Assembly (NCBI GenBank): GCA_034211275.1
Contig: JAXHTF010000053.1
Location: forward strand, 1 to 35,038
Length of the DNA stretch: 35,038 nucleotides
DNA from: Acidobacteriota bacterium
Lineage (GTDB): Bacteria > Acidobacteriota > Thermoanaerobaculia > Multivoradales > JAHZIX01
Direction: 5' to 3'
Made by a program: the position numbers and the translations under genes. The notes under the pieces were generated by a model. That model did not search any database, was not told the origin of the DNA, and was given only the letters and a program-made list of their open reading frames with translations. Below, one piece after another: positions 24,671 through 31,288 of the stretch. Numbering within the stretch: the stretch's first letter is position 1; every line of letters starts with the position of its first letter.

Positions 24671-24692
24671 ACGGGGAGCCGAAGCTCCCCGT
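24671..24692. terminator. Bidirectional intrinsic terminator between ftsX and the TPR gene
   Basis: The 9-bp perfect stem ACGGGGAGC/GCTCCCCGT has a CGAA loop. Read on the minus strand it is followed by TTTTTTT, a strong terminator for the exbB-TPR operon. On the plus strand it is followed by CTTTCTCT, a weaker terminator for ftsX. It lies 57 bases after the ftsX stop and 25 bases after the TPR stop. Confidence 0.85.
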
Positions 24693-24717
24693 CTTTCTCT
24701 CCTAGGCCGCGCTGAGC

Positions 24718-25881
24718 CTAGAACCGAGGCGGCTCGGTGCCGAGCTCCTCGAGCTCCTTCTTCAGGCGCTCCTCGGCGGCCTTCAGCTCCTCGTACTCTC
24801 GCTGCTCCGCCTCGGCCTCACGGTTGTGAGCGTTGATGTCGCGGTTCTCGCGAGCGCGCTGCGCGCCTGCCGCATCACCGGCCTGGTTGTAGAAGTCGAT
24901 CGCCTCGTCATAGCGCTTCTGCTTCTCGTACACGAAGCCCAGCTGCTTTTGGACGCGCTGGCGATCCTTCGCCGGCGGACTCTTCTGGAGAGCCTGCTTC
25001 AGGGCCTGCTCGGCCTTGGTGTACTCCTGACGGGCGGTAGAAGCCTGGCCGATGTAGAAGTGCGGAATCCACTCGTTGGACTTCTTGCTGGCAGCCTGAT
25101 TGAAGCTCTGCACCGCCTCGGTGTACTGCTTGGCACCGAGCTGGGCCTCGCCGAGCTTCATCAAGTTGTCGTAGCTCGGGTCCGCCGCCACCAGGGCCTT
25201 GGCCGCATCCGCGGCCTTGGCGTAAACCCCGAGCTTGCCGCTGCCGCGGGTCTCGCGACCACTGCGCATCAGGGCATCGACATAGGCACGGCGCTTGGTG
25301 GTGTCCCGGCCGTCCAAGCGGACCGCCTTCTCCAGCGCGTTCACCGCATCGGCGGTGCGGCCCGCATTGAATGCGGCGGCGCCGTAGTTGTACTGCACCG
25401 AAGCGTCGTTGGGGTTCGAGCGAGCCGCCTTGGCGAGGGCGTCGAGGGCGGCCCCGGCCTGGCCGGTCTTGTCCAGCGAGACGGCCAGCAGCTTGTGGTA
25501 GATCTGCTTCTGGCTGCCGCTCAGGCTACCCTCGTCGATCTTGGTCAACAGGCTCGCAGCGTCCCGGAACCGGTTGTTCTGGACGTAGGAGTTACCCAAC
25601 TGCAGCTGATAGCGAGTGTCGTTGGGCTTCAAATCGTAAGCCTGGCGGAACGCGTTGAGGGCGTCCTGCTTCCGATTCAACTTGTTCAAAGCCTGGCCGA
25701 GCATGAAGTAGCCGTCGGGCCAATCCTTATGCTGCTCGGTGATCGTCTGAAACTCCTGAGCTGCAGCGGTGTAATTCCCTGACTTGAATGCGGCCACCCC
25801 GGTCTCCCAGTCGGCACGCAGCAGGCTCGGTGCACCCAAAACCAGGGTGGCGACCAACAGGGCCGTCAGCTTGTTGCGCAT
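24718..25881 (-). CDS. Exported tetratricopeptide-repeat protein
   Basis: Protein of 387 residues with a signal peptide (LTALLVATLVLGAPSLLRA). Tandem TPR-like repeats run from about 25 to 340, for example AAFKSGNYTAAAQEFQTI, DGYFMLGQALNKLNRKQDAL, LGNSYVQNNRFRDAASLL and FVYEKQKRYDEAIDFY. The last ~45 residues are a charged Glu/Lys/Arg coiled coil (NREAEAEQREYEELKAAEE). AAAGGAGA lies 7 bases before the start. It is the last gene behind exbB-exbD-exbD-tonB-DUF4388, 160 bases from the latter, and ends at the strong terminator. Secretory TPR proteins accompany TonB/Tol motors elsewhere (for example YbgF/CpoB with Tol), so a periplasmic accessory role is inferred. Confidence 0.85.
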   Translation of the reverse strand: MRNKLTALLVATLVLGAPSLLRADWETGVAAFKSGNYTAAAQEFQTITEQHKDWPDGYFMLGQALNKLNRKQDALNAFRQAYDLKPNDTRYQLQLGNSYVQNNRFRDAASLLTKIDEGSLSGSQKQIYHKLLAVSLDKTGQAGAALDALAKAARSNPNDASVQYNYGAAAFNAGRTADAVNALEKAVRLDGRDTTKRRAYVDALMRSGRETRGSGKLGVYAKAADAAKALVAADPSYDNLMKLGEAQLGAKQYTEAVQSFNQAASKKSNEWIPHFYIGQASTARQEYTKAEQALKQALQKSPPAKDRQRVQKQLGFVYEKQKRYDEAIDFYNQAGDAAGAQRARENRDINAHNREAEAEQREYEELKAAEERLKKELEELGTEPPRF

Positions 25882-26041
25882 TCTTCCGTCTCCTTTCTAA
25901 TCATCATGGGCTTCCCCGCTGGATTGGCGGCCGGTGATCAGCTGACCTTGAGGAACTTTTCGAGGGTTCCCGGCTGCTGGCTCCGAGCGAGGCGCGCGCC
26001 CAAAATTCGACGGGCACGCACAGGATCTCTCCTGGACTCTC

Positions 26042-26860
26042 TTAGGCTTGCAAGAAATCTGCCACCTTACTCAGAAGCTCCTTCGATCGATTGGGTCCGG
26101 AGGTGGTGGAAACCATCTTCTCCAGGGAACGAATCAAATCGATGAGCGCATCGACCTGGCGGCCCGACTCTACCTCTGCTCGATACAACCGAGAAATCTT
26201 CTCCACTTCACCCGCATCCAGCTGATCCTGCATCAATCCTTGAGCGAGTTGCAGCACCTGACGGCTGAGCTGCTCGCTCTCCTCGAGGCTGAGCTGACTG
26301 AGGCGCTTGATGGGAATGCCAGAGAAGGTCTCCTCCAGCCGGATGAGCCCGGAGGTGATCAAGCCGTAGAGGAGCTTGCTCGCCTCGAACGGGCTGGTGC
26401 CAATGGCAATGGCCAACTCGTCGATGGTGCGCCGCTCGTCGATCTTGCTGATCACCATCCACTCTTGGGGTGTCAGCGAAACCGAGGTGCGCGATGAATC
26501 GTCGGTGAAGACGGGGACGAGACCCGTGGAGGGGATGCGCTTGGAAAGAATCTGCCATTCGTCGAGACGCCGGGCCGCCTCCATCAACAGGTTCGTGTTG
26601 GACTTGTTGATGGTGGTAACACCGGCGGTCTCGCTAGGCACGAATACGAAGTCGCCGTCGCGCCAGACGGCCATCTCGTAGACGGCTTCTTCGCCCTCCA
26701 GCTTGCCGCTGAAGGCGTGGACGATGCGGCCGTCTTGCAGATGGATCTCACCCTCGCCGGCCTCGCTCGTCAGGGAAAACTTTCCGGTCTTCCCCGAGAC
26801 CGAGACCAGCTGGATGATATCCGGGAGCGGCAGCTCTTTCAGCGACCCCTGGAAGGCCAT
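26042..26860 (-). CDS. DUF4388 (PATAN-type) protein with winged-helix-like segment
   Basis: Cytoplasmic protein of 272 residues, no signal or membrane helix. The N-terminal ~100 residues match DUF4388/PATAN: MAFQGSLKELPLPDIIQLVS, KTGKFSLTSEAGEGEIHLQ, DGRIVHAFSGKLEGEEAVY. Residues ~125-185 look like a winged-helix fold (LTPQEWMVISKIDERRTIDE, then SPFEASKLLYGLITSGLIRL). The C-terminal ~80 residues are helical. DUF4388 proteins are thought to be signalling adaptors in Acidobacteriota, Deltaproteobacteria and cyanobacteria (PATAN response regulators, MglA-type GTPase modules). The gene begins 6 bases after the tonB stop, so it is made together with the TonB motor. No partner or DNA target can be named. 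Confidence 0.8.
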   Translation of the reverse strand: MAFQGSLKELPLPDIIQLVSVSGKTGKFSLTSEAGEGEIHLQDGRIVHAFSGKLEGEEAVYEMAVWRDGDFVFVPSETAGVTTINKSNTNLLMEAARRLDEWQILSKRIPSTGLVPVFTDDSSRTSVSLTPQEWMVISKIDERRTIDELAIAIGTSPFEASKLLYGLITSGLIRLEETFSGIPIKRLSQLSLEESEQLSRQVLQLAQGLMQDQLDAGEVEKISRLYRAEVESGRQVDALIDLIRSLEKMVSTTSGPNRSKELLSKVADFLQA

Positions 26861-26866
26861 GAATTG

Positions 26867-27604
26867 CTACTGAAGCGTGAAGTTGACCGTCAGGTTGTAG
26901 TAGACGGTCACCGGCTTCCCGTTGAGCGTCGCCGGCTCGAATCTCCACTTCTTGATCGCGTCAACGGCCGCTTGGTCCAAGCCCATGGGCAGACCCTTGA
27001 GGACCTTGACGTTCTCCACCCGACCGTCTTTGTTGATGATCGCCTGCACGATGACGACGCCCTGAATGCGCGCCTTGCGAGCGATCTCGGTGTACTGCGG
27101 CGGAGGAGAGGAGATCTTGACCGGGGCGGAAACGTCGCCACCGACGTGAATCGGCCCAGTGGGCTCCGCCGGCGGCGGACCGTCGGGGATGTCGAAGATC
27201 ACGTCCGTGTCAGGCAGCTCCATCTCTGGCTCGATCTCTTCCTCGAGTCGGATGGGCTCGGGCTCGTCCGGAGTCGGATCCGGAATCGGCACCTTCTTCG
27301 CCTTGGGCTTGGGAATCTCTTGCTGCTTGGGCGGCGGGGGCGGCTGGAACCGCACCTGCTGGACCACGTAGACCTTCGGCTTTTCCCGTTCGCCGGAGTC
27401 GTCCGCATCGGCCTTAGGGAGATAGGTGAAGAGCAGCACCGCGTGGAAGGCGACCGCGATGGCGACGCCGATCCAGAAGTTGCGCCGATCTTCCTGGGAT
27501 TCCTGAATATAGGTCAGGACTCCGCCCATCGCCGCGTCGTCTTGGCTGATGGACTTGCCGGAGCCCTTCCCTTTAGCCGCGGGCTTGTTCGTTTGCTCTG
27601 CCAT
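26867..27604 (-). CDS. tonB: Energy transducer TonB
   Basis: Protein of 245 residues. A cytoplasmic N-terminal ~45 residues precede one membrane anchor (FWIGVAIAVAFHAVLLFTYL). Then follow a Pro/Lys/Glu periplasmic spacer (PPPPPKQQEIPKPKAKKVPI, DPTPDEPEPI) and a TonB C-terminal domain from about 165 (YTEIARKARIQGVVIVQAII, VKVLKGLPMGLDQAAVDAIK, KWRFEPATLNGKPVTVYYNL). It spans the periplasm to energise TonB-dependent receptors such as the two in this window. ATG 27604 has AGGAGG at 5 bases; the longer frame upstream overlaps exbD and is rejected. The long cytoplasmic segment before the anchor is a common Acidobacteriota/Myxococcota variation. Confidence 0.92.
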   Translation of the reverse strand: MAEQTNKPAAKGKGSGKSISQDDAAMGGVLTYIQESQEDRRNFWIGVAIAVAFHAVLLFTYLPKADADDSGEREKPKVYVVQQVRFQPPPPPKQQEIPKPKAKKVPIPDPTPDEPEPIRLEEEIEPEMELPDTDVIFDIPDGPPPAEPTGPIHVGGDVSAPVKISSPPPQYTEIARKARIQGVVIVQAIINKDGRVENVKVLKGLPMGLDQAAVDAIKKWRFEPATLNGKPVTVYYNLTVNFTLQ

Positions 27605-27623
27605 GGTGCCTCCTATGCCGTCG

Positions 27624-28058
27624 TCAATACCAGAATCGGTCGATCTCGCGCTGGGTTGGGATTGAGATGTTCTTGACCTCGACACCGCGGTCCGCCCCCT
27701 GGCGTAGCTCGTCGTAAACGTCGACCATGGCGCCATAAGGAGCGCTACCGTCCGGCCGGATGATCACCGGCTTGCGGGGATTCACTTCCAGCTTCGGCTC
27801 AAGGTAGTCCAGCACCTCGCTGAGCTGCATGGGCCGCTGATCGACCATCAACTCACCGTTGGCCTGAATCTCGATCAGCACCGACTCCTCTTTCTCCACC
27901 ACCGGCGGCTGATCCTCCTCCTTGGGCAAGGCGAAGTCGAGGCCACGGGTGGCGGCGAAGGTGGTCGTCACCATGAAGTAGATGATCAGCAGGAAGGCGA
28001 TGTCCGCCATCGACGACGTTGGAATCTCGTCGCTGACCCGGCGTGGATTCAGTTTCAT
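27624..28058 (-). CDS. exbD: Biopolymer transport protein ExbD/TolR (second paralogue)
   Basis: Protein of 144 residues with a single N-terminal helix carrying the conserved proton-path Asp in SSMADIAFLLIIYFMVTTTF, and a periplasmic ExbD domain (ESVLIEIQANGELMVDQRPM, NPRKPVIIRPDGSAPYGAMV). It lies between the other exbD and tonB (19 bases to tonB). It differs substantially from the first paralogue in the periplasmic part, so the two probably have distinct roles or form a heteromeric stator core with ExbB. Confidence 0.9.
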   Translation of the reverse strand: MKLNPRRVSDEIPTSSMADIAFLLIIYFMVTTTFAATRGLDFALPKEEDQPPVVEKEESVLIEIQANGELMVDQRPMQLSEVLDYLEPKLEVNPRKPVIIRPDGSAPYGAMVDVYDELRQGADRGVEVKNISIPTQREIDRFWY

Positions 28059-28094
28059 GGCTGCAATATCCTCTCGATCTATTTCCCGGGCGAA

Positions 28095-28550
28095 TTAATT
28101 GCCGGCTGGGGCGGCGTCTCCGGACTGCTGGTCGACGGTCTCGGCGCCGGAGAGCAGGTAGATGATTCTCACCTGAGCCTGCTTGAGCGCGTCAATGGCC
28201 TCGTCGACGACCCGGTACGGGGTGTTGGAGTCGGCCTTGAGCACGAATTCCTTCGTCGGATCCCGGCCGATGACCTCCGCCGCGAAGGAGAGCACGTCAT
28301 CCGTGGAGGGCACCGGTGCACTCATCTGCTCGCCGTCGCTGACGCGGATCTGGCCCGCCTCGGTGATCGACACCATCGCGGCCTTCTTCGGCACCTCCTG
28401 CCGGATCTGCGTCGTCGGCAGGGTCACCTGAGTCTTGTCCACCTCGATGGTGAAGGTCACCATGAAGAAGATGATCAGCAGGAAGGCGATATCCGCCATT
28501 GAGGCGGTGGGGATCACCGGGGGTACTGCTTTTTGAGCGTGTAGTTCCAT
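28095..28550 (-). CDS. exbD: Biopolymer transport protein ExbD/TolR (first paralogue)
   Basis: Protein of 151 residues with the N-terminal helix TASMADIAFLLIIFFMVTFT containing the conserved Asp, and a periplasmic domain (KKAAMVSITEAGQIRVSDGE, GRDPTKEFVLKADSNTPYRV). The C-terminus ends in a polar DQQSGDAAPAGN tail. It follows exbB by 176 bases that contain no gene, and precedes the second exbD by 36 bases. With ExbB it makes the proton-driven motor for TonB. Confidence 0.9.
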   Translation of the reverse strand: MELHAQKAVPPVIPTASMADIAFLLIIFFMVTFTIEVDKTQVTLPTTQIRQEVPKKAAMVSITEAGQIRVSDGEQMSAPVPSTDDVLSFAAEVIGRDPTKEFVLKADSNTPYRVVDEAIDALKQAQVRIIYLLSGAETVDQQSGDAAPAGN

Positions 28551-28726
28551 CGCTTCCTCAACCTCTTCGTTTGACGGGTCCCTGACCGTGGCCGCCGATC
28601 GACTGGGCAGCTCGTCGGCTGTTCAGCGTCTCGGCGGGCGGCGATCGCCGGCAGGGCGACGGCCAGGGGCGGTCCCGGCAAGCCCGGCGCACCGTCAGGG
28701 TACGCGCGGGCAGAGCACGGGCTTCC

Positions 28727-29407
28727 TTACTTCTTCTTCTCGGGCGCCGCCGGAGCCGTCTCCGGAGTGATCCCGCTGCGCTCCATCTCGACAAAGGTCT
28801 CGAGCAGCATGTTGGCCGCGGTCTCGATGTCGCGCACGAACTTGTTGATCCGGCTCATGAAGTAGTTGTACATGATCTGCACCGGAATCGCGACGGCCAA
28901 ACCACCGGCGGTGGTGGTCAACGCCTCTTTAATACCGCTGGCCACCAGGCCCGGGTTGGAGAGACCGGCCGCAGCCAGCGCGTCGAAGGAGCGAATCATG
29001 CCGGTAACGGTACCGAGGAAGCCCAGCAGCGGAGCCACGTTGGCGACGGTGGCGAGCACCGTGAGACCACGCTCGAGGCGCCCCATCTCGAAGAGAGCGG
29101 CGTTCTCGATGGTCTTCTCGACTTCGTCCTTGGGCTGGCCGTACTTGAGCAGACCGGCCTTCATGATCGAAGCCACGGGACCGCGGTACTGCTCGCAAAC
29201 CTTGATTGCCTCGCGAACGGAGCGGTTGACGATGAGGGCCTTGCGGATCCTGGCCAAAAACTCGTTCACATTGATCTTGGCACGCCAGAGCGCGAAAAGA
29301 CGCTCGACGATGACCGCCAAAGCAATCACCGACATGATCAGCAGCAGCCACATGACCACGCCGCCTTGATCCATCAACTCCCAGAACCGGAAATTCTCAC
29401 CGTTCAC
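28727..29407 (-). CDS. exbB: MotA/TolQ/ExbB proton channel family protein
   Basis: Protein of 226 residues with three membrane helices: MWLLLIMSVIALAVIVERLF, then the paired helices ATVANVAPLLGFLGTVTGMI and KEALTTTAGGLAVAIPVQIM. The last two carry the conserved GFLGTVTGM and small-residue/Thr motifs of ExbB/TolQ. A cytoplasmic loop separates helices 1 and 2, and the C-terminus ends in APEKKK. GTG 29407 is the start, with AGGAGGAGT 5 bases before it. It is the first gene of the exbB-exbD-exbD-tonB-DUF4388-TPR run. TolQ is an alternative name, but the following tonB favours ExbB. Confidence 0.92.
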   Translation of the reverse strand: MNGENFRFWELMDQGGVVMWLLLIMSVIALAVIVERLFALWRAKINVNEFLARIRKALIVNRSVREAIKVCEQYRGPVASIMKAGLLKYGQPKDEVEKTIENAALFEMGRLERGLTVLATVANVAPLLGFLGTVTGMIRSFDALAAAGLSNPGLVASGIKEALTTTAGGLAVAIPVQIMYNYFMSRINKFVRDIETAANMLLETFVEMERSGITPETAPAAPEKKK

Positions 29408-29585
29408 GGTTACTCCTCCTAGTTACGACTCTTTAGACTCATCCGAGGCCAATCGAGTTCCCAGCGCCCCAATAAAGCCTCTGGTGTTCGTCACCTGATT
29501 CAAACTCCTCCGAAAGAACAACGGAAGATCTCGCGACGCTGCCGCCATTGTCTCGGGACTGAGCCCGGCGATGTTAGCACAGCGC

Positions 29586-29633
29586 AAAAAATAGGGTCAA
29601 GGACCTTCAGGACGAGGCTAAGCCTCCTATTTC
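29586..29633 (-). terminator. Branched hairpin terminator after yebC-ruvC
   Basis: Outer arms AAATAGG/CCTATTT (29589-29595, 29626-29632) enclose two small stems, GGTC-aag-GACC and GAGGC-taa-GCCTC, giving a three-way junction. Read on the minus strand the structure ends in TTTTTT, 38 bases beyond the ruvC stop, as expected for an intrinsic terminator. Confidence 0.5.
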
Positions 29634-29670
29634 CAGTCACTTGCATGCCTCCTGAAACAACCCTTGGAGG

Positions 29671-30177
29671 TCATCGCCGAGGCTGTCTTTGCGCCGCTAG
29701 GCCTTCCATACGGTAGCGCCGCGCGCAGCATATAGCAACCGCCATGGCATCGGCGGCATCCGCTGGCCAGGACTGACTGTCCACAGCCATCAGAACACCG
29801 ACCATGCGAGCCACTTGCTGCTTCGGCGCCCTGCCGCTGCCGGTGACCGCGGACTTGATTTCCGCCGGGCTGTACTCGCGGACCTCGACACCGGCACGGG
29901 CTGATTCTGCAAGAAGCACGCCACGGGCCTGAGCGAGGACGATGAGGGAACGGGTGTTGGGACCGTGGAAGGTGGATTCCACCGCCACCAGCTCGGGAGC
30001 ATGGCGGGCGAGGAGCTCGGCGGCACCGTTGGCCAGGTACGCGAGGCGCTGGGGCAACTCGGCGCCCCGGGGGGTGGCGAGGCGACCTTGGTCGATGGCG
30101 GTGATGCGGGAGCCACGGCGCTGCAGGACGCCGTAGCCGGTATACCGGCTGCCGGGATCGAAGCCGAGGATCAGCAC
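29671..30177 (-). CDS. ruvC: Crossover junction endodeoxyribonuclease RuvC
   Basis: Protein of 168 residues with the four RuvC metal-binding acids: Asp7 (LGFDPGS), Glu67 (VAVEST), Asp140 and Asp143 (PADAADAMAVAIC). Other family marks are HGPNTRSLIVLAQARGVLL and the SGRAPKQQVARMV loop. It resolves Holliday junctions with RuvAB, which are not in the window. The start is GTG 30177, 37 bases after the yebC stop. The yebC-ruvC order is widespread in bacteria, which supports both calls. Confidence 0.93.
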   Translation of the reverse strand: MLILGFDPGSRYTGYGVLQRRGSRITAIDQGRLATPRGAELPQRLAYLANGAAELLARHAPELVAVESTFHGPNTRSLIVLAQARGVLLAESARAGVEVREYSPAEIKSAVTGSGRAPKQQVARMVGVLMAVDSQSWPADAADAMAVAICCARRYRMEGLAAQRQPRR

Positions 30178-30214
30178 GGAGCTTCGGAGGGGATCCCGGA
30201 TGAGACGCCGGCGG

Positions 30215-30952
30215 TCATTCTTCCTCGTCGCTGGGGAGGTCGGCGTTGAACCAGACGTTCTGGACGTCGTCGTGCTCCTCCAGGGTGTCCACCAGGTTGG
30301 CCACCGAGGCCATCTTCTGCTCGTCGAGCTCGGTGGTGGAGTTGGGCACCATGGCGAAGTCCTTGGATTGCACGGCGATTTGACGTTTTTCCAATTCTTC
30401 CAGGATGCGCATGTAGTCCTCGGCCGAGGTGTAGATCTCGTAGGCCTCGTCGGAGGTCTCGATATCGTCGGCGCCCAAGTCCAGCGCCAGCTCCATGAAC
30501 TGCTCCTCGCTCATGGTCTCGGGATCGAGGGCGAAATAGCCTTGGCGCTCGAACATCCAGGCGACACAACCGCTCTCCCCCAGGGAGCCGCCGGCGCGGG
30601 AGAAGAGGTGTCGAACCTCGGCCACGGTGCGATTGCGGTTGTCGGTGACCGCCTCGACGAGCATGGCCACGCCGCCGGGGCCGTAGCCTTCCAGGGTGCA
30701 CTCTTCGTAAGCCACGCCCTCTAGATCGCCGGTCCCCTTCTTGATCGCGCGATCGATATTGTCGTTGGGGACGTTGCTGTTGCGGGCGTCCTGGATCGCC
30801 GCCCGTAGCCGCGGGTTGCCGTCGGGGTCACCGCCGCCGAGGCGTGCCGCGACGGTAATCTCCTTGACCAGGCGCGTGAAGAGTTTGCCGCGGGCCGCAT
30901 CGACCCGCGCCTTGCGGTGCTGAATATTGGCCCATTTACTATGACCTGCCAT
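30215..30952 (-). CDS. yebC: YebC/PmpR family (TACO1-like) regulatory protein
   Basis: Protein of 245 residues beginning MAGHSKWANIQHRKARVDAA, the invariant N-terminus of the family. Further marks are NPRLRAAIQDARNSNVPNDN, GYGPGGVAMLVEAVTDNRNR and the DDVQNVWFN motif near the end. Homologues act as transcription regulators or as translation factors that help ribosomes through proline-rich stretches. AGGAGCAGATC precedes ATG 30952. It is the first gene of the yebC-ruvC pair; palindromes lie 45-66 bases upstream. The Pro-rich proteins in this window (TonB, the giant kinase) are plausible beneficiaries, by inference. Confidence 0.94.
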   Translation of the reverse strand: MAGHSKWANIQHRKARVDAARGKLFTRLVKEITVAARLGGGDPDGNPRLRAAIQDARNSNVPNDNIDRAIKKGTGDLEGVAYEECTLEGYGPGGVAMLVEAVTDNRNRTVAEVRHLFSRAGGSLGESGCVAWMFERQGYFALDPETMSEEQFMELALDLGADDIETSDEAYEIYTSAEDYMRILEELEKRQIAVQSKDFAMVPNSTTELDEQKMASVANLVDTLEEHDDVQNVWFNADLPSDEEE

Positions 30953-30996
30953 GATCTGCTCCTGAAGTTTGGATCATCGAGCTAGCGGGACGGTAT

Positions 30997-31018
30997 TCTC
31001 GAACGAGACGATATCGTC
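30997..31018. promoter_or_regulatory. Overlapping palindromes upstream of yebC
   Basis: TCTCG-aa-CGAGA (30997-31008) runs into the perfect 12-mer GACGATATCGTC (31007-31018). Their position 45-66 bases before the yebC start suits an operator or activator site. No regulator is identified. Confidence 0.35.
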
Positions 31019-31228
31019 AAGGCAGCTCGGAGATTCGGCGGAAAGCCCGTCGAGAGTGGGTCGCAATGTTCGCTTGACTCCGCCGAGACGTAGAATTGTA
31101 ACGGATTCCGGTCCTGCGCTCAGCCTCCCCCTACAGTAGCCGCGGCGCCGAATTCCAGGCGCCTGGGGCTCCAGCCGCCCCAGAGAGCGCTAAAACCTGT
31201 AGAATCAAAATCTTCCGCCTGCAGCCGT

Positions 31229-31257
31229 TTGACGCACCGGGCGGGGGGTGTTAGAAC
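31229..31257 (+). promoter_or_regulatory. Candidate promoter of the receiver-kinase gene
   Basis: TTGACG (31229-31234) and TAGAAC (31252-31257) are separated by 17 bases, 31 bases upstream of the ATG at 31289. A GGAG ribosome site (31277-31280) follows. Spacing and position are good; the -10 is a 4/6 match. Confidence 0.5.
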
Positions 31258-31288
31258 AACCTCAATCTCTTGCCCTGGAGACTCCGGG

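Larger units (their letters stand above)
30953..31288. other. Divergent intergenic region between yebC and the kinase gene
   Basis: There are 336 bases without a convincing gene. They hold two overlapping palindromes near yebC (30997-31018), a CTGGGGC/GCCCCAG dyad (31163-31183) and a candidate plus-strand promoter (31229-31257). A 62-codon minus-strand frame at 31120-31308 has no ribosome site or family features and is not called. Confidence 0.5.
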
